From Chitinophaga sancti (GTDB taxonomy: Bacteria > Bacteroidota > Bacteroidia > Chitinophagales > Chitinophagaceae): DNA of 64,000 nucleotides. Made by a program: the position numbers and the translations under genes. Position 1 is the first letter of the stretch; each line of letters opens with the position of its first letter. Shown here in pieces: positions 52,056 to 60,604 of this stretch. A model generated the notes under the pieces. That model was not told the DNA's origin and ran no database searches. It saw only the letters and a program-made list of their open reading frames with translations. The stretch is from positions 8,192,501 to 8,256,500 of the forward strand of contig NZ_CP139972.1 of assembly GCF_034424315.1 (NCBI RefSeq), read 5' to 3'.

Positions 52056-52063
52056 TATATTTG
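52056..52063 (+). promoter_or_regulatory. -7 box of a propeller-like gene
   Basis: TATATTTG matches TAnnTTTG exactly, 26 bases before the start at 52089. A weaker TTG lies 17 bases upstream (52036-52038), a slightly short spacer. Confidence 0.45.
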
Positions 52064-52088
52064 TTGCAAAACCCGTAATTGTTTGACT

Positions 52089-53144
52089 ATGCAATCTTTC
52101 GTACAGTTTAACCTACCCATCGCGTATTCATTTTCCAATGGTCTTAAGGTTTTGGAAACCACTATAGTGAATGATGACCTGCTTGTCGTGACATTTAAGG
52201 AAAGTCAGCAGATTGTTGCGCTGAATAATAAACTTGAATTGATATGGACGGGGGAGCCATCTATCAATGTAGGGAACTATGTATATCCGAGAGTGGCCAT
52301 GCGGGAAGATGGAGAAATGTATGCAATAACGGACATCAGTAGTGTGAAGTTTTATGCTACGGATGGGCTTTTACTTGCTGAATTTCCGCATGAGCAGTGG
52401 TATTCATTTTTAGGTACGGGTTGTCATTTTTCTGGCAATAAAGCACTTTTTGTAACACCCTCGGGGGGAGGAGATAAGCTGCTGGTAGTAAGCATCCCTG
52501 ATTTTCAAATTTTACATGAACATACACTGGATGGATACCAGGAATATGCCTATGGTTTTCATGCCACATCATCTCCTGGTATCGTCTTATTAGACCTGGC
52601 TGCGGGGCAGGATGATACCCGTTTATTCAGCATCCGGCTTTTGCCAGGTGCTATTGAAGTAACAGAATTGAGGGCATGCAATGACGAGATTTTTGGTGCT
52701 TTTGCGCCTTCAGGAAAGGAGTTTGTCACGGCACCACATTATGATGAGGGAATTAAAGTATTTTCATTTCCCGGGGTGGAGCAGATCGCAGAAATTACGC
52801 AGCCTGCTTTGTTTGAAGGAAGAGATGAATACCCGGCTGCGAATGAGGATAGCCTGGAATACAGGGTGATTTACCTGGATGATGAAGTACTGTTAACGAC
52901 TACACGTTTTGGTAGATTATTACTGATCAGGAGAGCTACCATGACTTGTTTCGGAGAGTTGTTGCTGGAGGGGAACAGGCTGATACCTTATAACCAGAGA
53001 GGGGCGGTCGCGCAGGAAGGAGAGGAGATCGAAGATTACGAAGGGCAGATAGGCGATACGAAATTGCTGGCGGGAGCTGCCTTATTGGTAGCTCATCGTG
53101 ATGCCGGATTAAGGGTGTATGAGCTGGGGAATAAATTATTATGA
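52089..53144 (+). CDS. predicted beta-propeller protein of unknown function
   Basis: A 351-residue soluble protein without a signal. It has a repeated four-strand pattern with acidic turns every 40-50 residues (DDLLVVTFKES, DGEMYAITDISS, GDKLLVVSIPDF, DDTRLFSIRLLPG), suggesting a six- or seven-bladed propeller such as a WD40-like scaffold. No catalytic motif is seen. Its neighbours give no clue. The frame opens at TTG 52083; ATG 52089 was taken. Confidence 0.65.
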   Translation: MQSFVQFNLPIAYSFSNGLKVLETTIVNDDLLVVTFKESQQIVALNNKLELIWTGEPSINVGNYVYPRVAMREDGEMYAITDISSVKFYATDGLLLAEFPHEQWYSFLGTGCHFSGNKALFVTPSGGGDKLLVVSIPDFQILHEHTLDGYQEYAYGFHATSSPGIVLLDLAAGQDDTRLFSIRLLPGAIEVTELRACNDEIFGAFAPSGKEFVTAPHYDEGIKVFSFPGVEQIAEITQPALFEGRDEYPAANEDSLEYRVIYLDDEVLLTTTRFGRLLLIRRATMTCFGELLLEGNRLIPYNQRGAVAQEGEEIEDYEGQIGDTKLLAGAALLVAHRDAGLRVYELGNKLL

Positions 53145-53196
53145 TAGCTCCCGGAAAAACGCGATTTTTGTATCTGAATCACTGACCCTATATACG

Positions 53197-54102
53197 ATGA
53201 GCTGTAGTATACGAAAGTTAATGTTGCCCATGTTCATGATTGTTGGCCTCCAGGGTTTTTCCCAGAGAATGGATACGGCTACAGTAAAGCCTACATCAAT
53301 TGCACCTGCAAGGGAATTGAAATCCTATGTCTGGGATAAGTTTCCAAACCACTATCACATCCTGGCATTTAACTACGGTAATATATTTCCCATAAGTCCC
53401 GGGCAGGCCACGCAGGCATATATCAACTATACATCCGTTCCCGTAAGTACGGGCTCCCAGAAAAACGAGACATTTACAGGTACCGCCAGGAATGGTTTTG
53501 CCAATCGTATGTGGTCAATGGGTGGTGATTTTGAATCGATATGGAAGGAGAAAAATGACATTGTATTAGGTATTGGTGGATTTAGGAATGTAGGAGGAGA
53601 TGGTGGGTTTTATTTTCACGGAGGGTATCGATATGTACTGAATATGGGTTCAATCTCACTGAAGCCGGGTTTGGATTATTATGCATTCAGGGGATCTAAC
53701 CATGTAGGTGATATTGACAATAAGCAGCAGGTTCTTTATTTCGATGGATTTACATCGGGATCTGAATTTACCATTACGCGAACCCATACTTATATGGATG
53801 ATAATGGTAATGAATACCAGGAAACGACTTATCACACATATAGTACAGACAGGGTGGAGGTGAAGTACAGGAGAAAGGCAAAGGCGTTGCAGCCATTGTT
53901 GGAAGCCAGTGGACACTGGCGTAGATTGTCCGTCAGTATGGAGCTGGGATATATGATTCAGATCCACCAGAAAAGTACGCTGGTCTTTGACCAGGTGAAT
54001 GATTATTTCCGTGAGCGGGAAGAGTTGAATACGATCCGGATGAGAAGGAATGGTGTGTTGACAGGCCCGAGAGTTAGCTTGATGATTGGGTTTTTGTTGT
54101 AG
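53197..54102 (+). CDS. secreted protein, probable outer-membrane beta-barrel
   Basis: A 301-residue protein with a signal peptide (MSCSIRKLMLPMFMIVGLQG) and many amphipathic strands with glycine turns (YVLNMGSISLKPGLDYYAF, RLSVSMELGYMIQI), ending in an aromatic-poor but strand-like VSLMIGFLL. The pattern fits a small outer-membrane barrel of unknown role. The start was moved from 53119 to ATG 53197. It begins 52 bases after the propeller-like gene and could be co-transcribed. Confidence 0.65.
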   Translation: MSCSIRKLMLPMFMIVGLQGFSQRMDTATVKPTSIAPARELKSYVWDKFPNHYHILAFNYGNIFPISPGQATQAYINYTSVPVSTGSQKNETFTGTARNGFANRMWSMGGDFESIWKEKNDIVLGIGGFRNVGGDGGFYFHGGYRYVLNMGSISLKPGLDYYAFRGSNHVGDIDNKQQVLYFDGFTSGSEFTITRTHTYMDDNGNEYQETTYHTYSTDRVEVKYRRKAKALQPLLEASGHWRRLSVSMELGYMIQIHQKSTLVFDQVNDYFREREELNTIRMRRNGVLTGPRVSLMIGFLL

Positions 54103-54116
54103 GGGGGCTGGATAGC

Positions 54117-54644
54117 TTATGTACCTAATACCTCATCGATCCGTTTCTTTTGCCTGAAATGATGGCGCATATGCATTTCCATAAACTGCAGCCATTCCAG
54201 TGCGCTAAAATAGTGCAAGCCTGGGTGTAGGGTCTTCCCGGTAGCGAGCGCAGGATCGATAGTTTCCCAGGCTTCGTTCACTTCGTTTTTAATCTGCACC
54301 AAAGCCTGCAAAACGGCCTGCTTATTACCAGGTTGTGGTATCCTTTGATCGGTAGCAGGTCCTGCAATTATCATATCGGGAAAGCTGTTATTAGCAAACA
54401 TAATTTTAGCATCAGGATGCATATCTTCTCCTGCATGCTCCTTCGTGAACAAAGCAGATTTCATTTGCGCTACCTGGTAACGGGTGTCATCAATAATATG
54501 GGTATATACTTGTCCTAAAGACCAGGAGCCTGGTCGCGGTGCCTGGTGCAGTTGTGCGATAGAATAATCATTCAGGCTGTTAATCCATGCAGTAATTGTA
54601 CTATTGAAACGGTTTAAAACTATTTCAGCGGTGTTCTTCATCAT
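54117..54644 (-). CDS. DinB-family protein
   Basis: A 175-residue four-helix protein with the DinB metal-binding pattern: GQVYTHIIDDTRYQV, later HYFSALEWLQFMEMHMRHH with the closing histidine pair. It is a likely thiol S-transferase or detoxifying protein. It is convergent with the barrel gene and divergent by distance from an HxlR gene. Confidence 0.85.
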   Translation of the reverse strand: MMKNTAEIVLNRFNSTITAWINSLNDYSIAQLHQAPRPGSWSLGQVYTHIIDDTRYQVAQMKSALFTKEHAGEDMHPDAKIMFANNSFPDMIIAGPATDQRIPQPGNKQAVLQALVQIKNEVNEAWETIDPALATGKTLHPGLHYFSALEWLQFMEMHMRHHFRQKKRIDEVLGT

Positions 54645-54805
54645 GAATGTTTTATCAGTTAACAGGACAGCAAAATAGCTAAAATGAATTACCGGTGCAA
54701 TTCGGTTGCGAACGCTTTGCCGGCGTTTTCGGAATTAACATTACAAAGCTTCCTGAAAGCAGCTATTCTAATGGTGGGAAAGGCTTGATGTGCATGATGA
54801 TCGTA

Positions 54806-55165
54806 TTATTCACCTGTTTTAATCCCATTCTTAAACCTGGTAATGGCCTCATGCATTTGTCCGCCCAGTTCCGTCATCGCCATTAAAACGGGCAAAACAG
54901 TCTTACCAATCTCGCTCAGCTCATATTCTACCCGCGGTGGCTTTTCATTATAGCTATGTCGCAAAATTAATCCGTCATCTTCCAGTTCCTTCAGCTGTTC
55001 AGTCAATATTTTGCGCGATATATCCGGTATCTGCACTGCCAGTTTTCCAAACCGGACAGCGCCATTTACGAGCCGCCCCAGGATAATCGGTTTCCACTTT
55101 CCGCCGATATATGTCATCGTGTGAACAATGGGGCAGGTGGATGTATGTTCTTTAAACTTCTTCAT
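54806..55165 (-). CDS. HxlR-family transcriptional regulator
   Basis: A 119-residue winged-helix protein with the HxlR motif set: CPIVHTMTYIGGKWKPIILGRLVNG, FGKLAVQIPDISRKILTEQL and DGLILRHSYNEKPPRVEYEL. One cysteine (Cys11 in STCPIVH) could sense oxidants or electrophiles. It is divergent from an SDR gene; its own start codon is only 3 bases from the first GTTAC half-site at 55168, suggesting autoregulation. Confidence 0.92.
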   Translation of the reverse strand: MKKFKEHTSTCPIVHTMTYIGGKWKPIILGRLVNGAVRFGKLAVQIPDISRKILTEQLKELEDDGLILRHSYNEKPPRVEYELSEIGKTVLPVLMAMTELGGQMHEAITRFKNGIKTGE

Positions 55166-55167
55166 TA

Positions 55168-55215
55168 GTTACCTGGATGTTACCACTTTTGTCCTTTTAG
55201 TTACATAAACGTTAC
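55168..55215. promoter_or_regulatory. four phased GTTAC half-sites, likely HxlR operator
   Basis: GTTAC occurs at 55168-55172, 55179-55183, 55200-55204 and 55211-55215. The start-to-start distances are 11, 21 and 11 bases, i.e. whole helical turns, so all face the same side. HxlR itself binds two direct-repeat boxes in Bacillus subtilis, which fits the paired-repeat layout. Confidence 0.6.
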
Positions 55216-55316
55216 TGCCTATTTATGTTGAAAGAATGGATCGTAGCAACTGTTTGATTTACTTTATGCACTTGTATAATTCAAAGCTAACAATAAGGGA
55301 ATTAAAAACAAACAAC

Positions 55317-56114
55317 ATGGACAATCAAACAACAATTGATGCGGCATTAGCAGGAAAGATAGCGCTCGTAACCGGTGGAACGAAAGGAATAGGTAAAGCG
55401 GTGGTAAAAAGGTTGGAGCAGGCAGGGGCAACAGTAATTGTCATCGCCCGCAATCAGCCGGAAGATCCTCAGTCAGCAAATACGTTTATTGCTGCAGACC
55501 TGGCGCGGGCAGAAGAAGTCAGCAAAGTGGCTGATATAATTAAAAAACAATTCGGGCGGATAGACATCATCATTAATAATATGGGTGCAAATACCTATCC
55601 GGGCGGTGGATTCAGCACATTGACAGATGAAGACTGGAACCAGGCGCTGCAGGTAAACCTGCTTTCTTCAGTTCGCCTGGACCGTGCTTTATTGCCGATG
55701 ATGCTGGCGCAGCAAAGTGGGGTGATCATTCACGTATCTACAACCAGCAGCCAGTTCCCAATATGGGAGGCTACAATGGCATATAGTACCGCAAAATCTG
55801 CCCTGAATACGTATAGTAAAGCATTGGCTACTGAAGTAGCCAGTAAAGGGGTAAGAGTCGTAACGGTATCTCCTGGCTTAAATAAGACCGAAGCAATGAC
55901 GGTCTTCCTGGAAGATTTAGCAAGACAAAGCAATAGTAGTGTAGAAGAAACGACCGCAAAATTGTTTGAAAGAGTAGGGGGCGTACCTATCGGAAGAATG
56001 GCAGCGCCGGAGGAAACGGCGGAGTTGATTTACTTCCTGGTAACGCCTGCGGCTTCTTATATTACGGGAGCGAACCTGGTTATTGACGGAGGGAATTTTC
56101 CGGTGGTGAAATAG
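55317..56114 (+). CDS. SDR-family oxidoreductase
   Basis: A 265-residue classical SDR with TGGTKGIGKAV (cofactor), IIINNMGANTYPG (NNxG), the catalytic Ser in IHVSTTSSQFP and YSTAKSALNTYS, a YxxxK with the tyrosine in AYSTAKS. It ends ITGANLVIDGGNFP. The substrate is unknown. The start was moved from 55236 to the conserved MDNQTTIDAALAGK. It lies opposite an HxlR gene with the GTTAC array between. Confidence 0.88.
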   Translation: MDNQTTIDAALAGKIALVTGGTKGIGKAVVKRLEQAGATVIVIARNQPEDPQSANTFIAADLARAEEVSKVADIIKKQFGRIDIIINNMGANTYPGGGFSTLTDEDWNQALQVNLLSSVRLDRALLPMMLAQQSGVIIHVSTTSSQFPIWEATMAYSTAKSALNTYSKALATEVASKGVRVVTVSPGLNKTEAMTVFLEDLARQSNSSVEETTAKLFERVGGVPIGRMAAPEETAELIYFLVTPAASYITGANLVIDGGNFPVVK

Positions 56115-56198
56115 TGGAATTGTTATTACTACATTTTACCCACCCGGAAATTGGGCTAATCTGATAAAGCTCGTATTTATGTGCCTGGTGGCGTATCA

Positions 56199-56663
56199 TT
56201 ATTGTTTTAAAAAATGAACAATACTGGCCCATACTGCGGGGAAATTGAATAGGAACACCGGATGGGGTGCATTGGATATAATGCTTAACTGACTATGGGG
56301 AAGCATCTGGTAAGCGAAGAGGTGCATTTATATCGCGCTCACCTGCCATTAGATGCTATTAAACAATTCCTTGCTTGCGGTCATGGTGTTGTAAAATGTA
56401 GCCAGCCTGGTCAAATCATAAGCAGACCCAAAAACGCCACCATGCAGCAGAGCAACTGGCTGTTCCTTTCCATACACCTCGTAATAGATTTTAGCATCGC
56501 CGGCCTGGATATAATGGCCGGCGATGTGATTATTTCCGTATGGAACTGAGTTCGGCAATACAGCGTTGCCCTGCCCAAAATACCGTAGATTCTTCTTTGA
56601 TTGACTGTATGCACTTACATACAAAACACTCCATGCCAACGGCATTGTTAACTTCGATTCCAT
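56199..56663 (-). pseudogene. alpha/beta hydrolase with internal deletion and frameshift
   Basis: The first 76 codons read GDAKIYYEVYGKEQPVALLH then GGVFGS, the N-terminal strand and oxyanion loop. Directly after them comes YDLTRLATFYNTMTASKE, which in intact members lies some 100 residues further, so the nucleophile elbow has been deleted. A stop interrupts it, then GERDI appears in a second frame and YQMLPHSQLSIISNAPH and FNFPAVWASIVHFLKQ in a third. The order matches an intact hydrolase, but it cannot make an active enzyme. It follows the truncated Crp/Fnr gene on the same strand. Confidence 0.82.
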
Positions 56664-56674
56664 AACTGTCTATA

Positions 56675-56691
56675 AAGCGGCATTGCCGCTT
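56675..56691 (-). terminator. hairpin between truncated Crp/Fnr gene and hydrolase relic
   Basis: AAGCGGC (56675-56681) pairs with GCCGCTT (56685-56691) around ATT, then a T-rich stretch on the - strand. It lies 7 bases beyond the Crp/Fnr stop. Confidence 0.55.
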
Positions 56692-56698
56692 GTGTTTG

Positions 56699-57232
56699 TT
56701 AAATTTTACCGGCTAATGCTGCTTTTGTAGCGGTTTTACCCAATGCACCAAACTCGTGGAGGTCGCCTGTAGAGCTAATGTTTTGCAGTAATCGCTCTTG
56801 TAGTCTTACAAAACTGTTTTCGATAAGAACCCGGAAAATGCGGTCGAACTTGGGCGCTTTTGTGTATAAGGATAATAGGTCTTCCCGGGTGATCTGTAAC
56901 ACCATTGTGTCTTCCAGTGCGTCAATGTTGAGGAGTGATGGTTTCATGCCGTGGAAACTGCTGATATCCATTAGCCAGTAATTCTCGGGAGCAAATTGTA
57001 AGATGTGTGTGGTTCCCTTCTCATCAACTTTATACATTCTCAGGCATCCTTTAACTATAAAGTAAAAATGAGTGGATACGTTGCCTTCCTGTAGGACATA
57101 CTGTCTCTTTCTGAAAATCCTGGGGTGGAAACTGGCCAGGACTAGTTCTTTTTCCGTCTGATTCAGTGGAATGAGGCGATTGAAGTAATCCAATAATGGT
57201 GCTATAGGCTGTTCAGGTAATGCGTTTTTCAT
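56699..57232 (-). pseudogene. Crp/Fnr regulator that has lost its HTH domain
   Basis: A 177-residue frame. The N-terminal cyclic-nucleotide-binding-like domain is normal (about 20-150: FRKRQYVLQEGNVSTHFYFI, YKVDEKGTTHILQFAPENYW). After RLQERLLQNISST the expected ERYLxFL and C-terminal helix-turn-helix are absent and replaced by GDLHEFGALGKTATKAALAG, a 22-residue tail from an unrelated protein. It is probably a deletion fusion and cannot bind DNA in the usual way, although it could still be expressed. It lies beside a decayed hydrolase gene on the same strand. Confidence 0.75.
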
Positions 57233-57506
57233 ATTTACCTCACAAAGATAGTGTTTGATAAATAGAGATGGATGGGGGATAGTGTTGATGGAGCGAATAA
57301 CATTGATTGTAACAGGGTGGATTTGCTTAAAATGGGGGATGAATTGCTAAGGTGGTGCCCCGATACCTTTTTTTGATTAGGTCGAAATTGGGGGATTGTC
57401 CATTATAAATTATCCTTTAAAAGATAAAGAAAATGAAATACATTCTATCGTTTCATAAATTTTCTGTAATCTCGGAATTGGTAGAATAAAGTCAAATCGA
57501 GAAGAA

Positions 57507-58163
57507 ATGCGATTAATAAATACAATTGAGATAAGTCCCTATGACTTCTCAAGCAAAGAATATGAATGTCCTAATGGTAGTTCAATTGAATTTCCAGACG
57601 AGTGGAATCAATTTTGGAAAAACTGTATATCAGATAAAAATTTAGGAAGGTTAGAGTCAATTAGTAAAGGCTCTTATTTAGTTGACATTAGAACAATCAA
57701 TGATGATGAACTTTCTGAAATTTTAAAGAGCGAGCTTACAGACGTAGAATTATTAGATTATGAAGAACAAGTTGCCGGAATAAGTGGCGGAATAGTTCTG
57801 GAAGAAAATAACACGATATACATAGCGCCAGGTTGCTGTGGGGATATTGGAGATATTAAGGAATGGGAAAATATTTTCTACAGTGAGTTCAATAAATGGA
57901 ATCAACTATGGATAGGGCACCCATGGGTATATTATAAAAAAATGAACGGATTCATTGAATTTTCCAATTATACTGAATCAAGCCCTGAAGACTTAAAAGA
58001 CATAGAAATTTTAGTTAGAGTTTCTGAATTGCAGTTACAAACTGAGTTGAAAAAAGTTAGAGAACATCAATACGAATTCGAATTTAGAATTCGAAAAACG
58101 CTTGAGAAGATGGGAATAGTAAATGCAGCACGAATATCAAAATTAATGACTGGCGATGCGTAG
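57507..58163 (+). CDS. hypothetical AT-rich protein, possible immunity-type
   Basis: A 218-residue acidic soluble protein, not recognised. It contains a GCCGDIGDIKEWENIFYSE core with adjacent tryptophans (EFNKWNQLWIGHPWVYYK). The tryptophan-rich, acidic style and low GC resemble small toxin-immunity proteins (SUKH-like and others) exchanged between bacteria, but no toxin is seen nearby. The GC content is visibly lower than in neighbours. No signal or membrane segment. Confidence 0.7.
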   Translation: MRLINTIEISPYDFSSKEYECPNGSSIEFPDEWNQFWKNCISDKNLGRLESISKGSYLVDIRTINDDELSEILKSELTDVELLDYEEQVAGISGGIVLEENNTIYIAPGCCGDIGDIKEWENIFYSEFNKWNQLWIGHPWVYYKKMNGFIEFSNYTESSPEDLKDIEILVRVSELQLQTELKKVREHQYEFEFRIRKTLEKMGIVNAARISKLMTGDA

Positions 58164-58380
58164 TGTAATGGCATCATTCCCCTTTCCGGTCCTCATTGCA
58201 AAATAATCGCATTCAATCTGGAGATCACCTCCACGCCTAACCGTTTTCTAATACTCATCATAAGAAACAAGGATAAGTGTGCAGGTTACTTCTCCTTGCT
58301 TTGCTAATCTAATCAAGACACAACGGTAACAAATATCTGGGGTAGAATCCTACACCCGTATAAGAATTGATCAGGATTGT
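58164..58380. other. intergenic region before the palindromic repeat
   Basis: No gene. A short - strand stretch encodes SIRKRLGVEVISRLNAIILQ and a stop, protein-like but not assigned. Confidence 0.4.
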
Positions 58381-58459
58381 ATTATGAACTCATTTCATAA
58401 ACAGGTATTTTAAATTGATAATCAATACCTAAATGGTAATTACGAAATGAGTTCATAAT
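58381..58459. repeat. near-palindromic dispersed repeat, copy C
   Basis: A 79-bp element with 20-bp arms, one mismatch (58381-58400 against 58439-58458), around a TTGATAATCAA core. It shares GAACTCATTTCATAA ends and the core with copies A and B at 34.3 and 35.0 kb. It lies 31 bases before a second repeat (58491). Confidence 0.8.
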
Positions 58460-58490
58460 GTTATGGATTGATATGTTGGGTATTAAATAT

Positions 58491-58536
58491 GTCGGAACAA
58501 ATGGACAAATGTCTAACCAGTTTATACAGGATTTAA
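58491..58536 (+). repeat. 46-bp diverged direct repeat, copy 1
   Basis: Forty of 46 bases match 61587-61632. In one frame both read VGTxGQMSNxxxQDL, with conservative changes (T/N, L/I), suggesting they come from a once-coding sequence. The two copies enclose the SDR-SDR-AraC module. Confidence 0.65.
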
Positions 58537-58786
58537 ATGCTCTAGGCAGGTTTGCAAGCCAAATTTCGGGTCGGTAATGATCATCAAAAATAACCAAAGT
58601 AAGCGGTGATTGGTAGACAAAAACTGACAGTTAAGCTGTAGCGCAATACTAAAGTAAAAATATCACATAATACTACCTGGCCATAGCCTGGCCTTATGAA
58701 CAAAGTATATTCGGACGTTTAAACAAAGCCAGCCCAAAACAGCTGCGCTATTTTTGTTCCATCAAAGACAATTAAAAATTTAAAAA
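58537..58786. other. leader of the SDR-SDR-AraC module
   Basis: No gene seen. TATTTTTG at 58749-58756 matches the TAnnTTTG box, 30 bases before the SDR start; no clear -33 box is present. Confidence 0.45.
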
Positions 58787-59782
58787 ATGGAACAAACAAA
58801 TTACAACGGAGCATTACAGCATTCAACAGGATCAGGCTTCAACGCAACCTCAACAACAAGTGATGTGATCAAAGGCATTGACCTTACAGGAAAAATTGCC
58901 ATTGTAACAGGGGGGAATACGGGCATTGGTTTAGAAACGACAAAAACGCTGGCTGCCGCAGGGGCAACGGTCATTGTGCCTGCAAGAGACACAGCAAAAG
59001 CAAAGAGAAATCTGGCATCTGTTGCCAATGTGGAAATTGAACCCATGGATCTGATGGATCCGACATCTATCGACACATTTGCCGAAAAGTTTTTGGCTTC
59101 GGACCGCCCCCTTCATTTACTTATCAATAATGCAGGTATTATGTGGGTGCCATTGCGTAAAGACAGTCGTGGGATTGAATCACAGTTAGCCACCAATTAT
59201 TTAGCACAATTTCAATTAACCGCCCGGCTTTGGAATGCACTCAAAAAAGCCGGAGGCGCGAGAGTGATCAATGTATCTTCACACGGACATCAATTCGCCC
59301 CTTTCAATTTTGAGGACCCAAATTTTCTCAACCGGGAATACGAAACCCTGCAGGCGTATGGCCAATCAAAAACTGCCACCAATTTATTTGCGCTTGAATT
59401 AGACAATCTTGCCAAAGCCTATAATGTAAGAGCATATTCATTGCACCCGGGTTCTATTGGCGGAACTGAATTAGGAAGAGAAGCCCCGTTGGAGCTGTTT
59501 CAAAAAATGGGTTTTTGCGATGCGGAAGGCAATCTTTTACCAGATGTGGCCGCCTCGTTAAAAACGATCCCTCAGGGTGCAGCCACAACGGTTTGGTGTG
59601 CCACCAGTGCTTTGTTGAATAATATAGGAGGGGTGTACTGCGAAGATGGAGACGTTGCCGAATTGACTGCCGACACTTCCATGCCTACTGGTGTAAATCC
59701 TTATTCATTAGATAAAGCCAATGCCAAACGCTTATGGGCATTGAGCGAAGAAATGACCGGCATTACTTTCCGCATTATCTAA
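58787..59782 (+). CDS. SDR-family oxidoreductase (retinol-dehydrogenase-like)
   Basis: A 331-residue SDR of the longer WWOX/retinol-dehydrogenase type. About 30 extra residues precede LTGKIAIVTGGNTGIGLETTK. LLINNAGIMWVP, VSSHGHQFAP and YGQSKTATNLFA supply NNAG, Ser and YxxxK. The substrate is unknown; hydrophobic aldehydes or ketones are typical for this type. It lies 19 bases before another SDR and in one run with an AraC gene. Confidence 0.88.
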   Translation: MEQTNYNGALQHSTGSGFNATSTTSDVIKGIDLTGKIAIVTGGNTGIGLETTKTLAAAGATVIVPARDTAKAKRNLASVANVEIEPMDLMDPTSIDTFAEKFLASDRPLHLLINNAGIMWVPLRKDSRGIESQLATNYLAQFQLTARLWNALKKAGGARVINVSSHGHQFAPFNFEDPNFLNREYETLQAYGQSKTATNLFALELDNLAKAYNVRAYSLHPGSIGGTELGREAPLELFQKMGFCDAEGNLLPDVAASLKTIPQGAATTVWCATSALLNNIGGVYCEDGDVAELTADTSMPTGVNPYSLDKANAKRLWALSEEMTGITFRII

Positions 59783-59801
59783 TCAACTTATAAAAGATAG
59801 A

Positions 59802-60530
59802 ATGAATAATTTAAAAAATAAAGTAGCGGTTATTACAGGTGGCAACAGTGGCATCGGGTATGCCACCGCAAAAGCGCTTATCGAAAAAGGCGCAATGGTC
59901 ATCATCACCGGTAGAAGAAAAGAAGCGATTGAAAAGGCAGCCTCAACACTCCATGTAAGTGGGGTGGTGGCTGACCAATCCAACTTGTCTGACATTGATA
60001 TGCTGGTATCGGAAGTGAAAGCGCAATTCGGCAAAGTAGATATTTTACTCATCAATGCGGGCATTACAAAATTGGCCCCAATTGAGTCGATGACTGAAAA
60101 TGTGTTTGACGAAATAATGAATGTAAATTTCAAAGGGGCTTATTTTACATTAAGTAAATTTATTCCCGTTTTAAATGATAACTCCTCGGTGATATTTTTA
60201 TCGTCAACATCCGCAACCATTTCCCCGCAAAACGCATCGGTATATGCGGCAAGTAAATCTGCTATCAATGCCGTTATGAAAATTGCAGCGCTTGAATTGG
60301 CTGACCGTAAAATTCGTGTGAATGCAGTTAGCCCCGGGCCTGTTGCTACGGAAATCATGAATAAAATTGGACTGGATGCTACTCTTGAGAAACAACTCAT
60401 TGGTAGTATCCCATTATCAAGATTAGGGAAGGCCAATGAAGTAGCCGGTTTGATAACTTATTTATCGGGTGACGAATCTTCATTTATTACAGGGGCAAAT
60501 TTCCTGATTGATGGCGGTCAATCCATATAA
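59802..60530 (+). CDS. SDR-family oxidoreductase
   Basis: A 242-residue classical SDR. Motifs are AVITGGNSGIGYATA, ILLINAGITKLAP (NAG with a shifted Asn), the catalytic Ser in IFLSSTSATI and YAASKSAINAV, and the usual FLIDGGQSI end. It follows the longer SDR by 19 bases and precedes an AraC gene by 74 bases, so the three probably form one unit. Confidence 0.9.
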   Translation: MNNLKNKVAVITGGNSGIGYATAKALIEKGAMVIITGRRKEAIEKAASTLHVSGVVADQSNLSDIDMLVSEVKAQFGKVDILLINAGITKLAPIESMTENVFDEIMNVNFKGAYFTLSKFIPVLNDNSSVIFLSSTSATISPQNASVYAASKSAINAVMKIAALELADRKIRVNAVSPGPVATEIMNKIGLDATLEKQLIGSIPLSRLGKANEVAGLITYLSGDESSFITGANFLIDGGQSI

Positions 60531-60604
60531 ATGAATATCATGATTATTTCTATTTTTGTATTTATAATTACCAGTCTGAAGAAAGGACTATCAAAAAATA
60601 AGAT

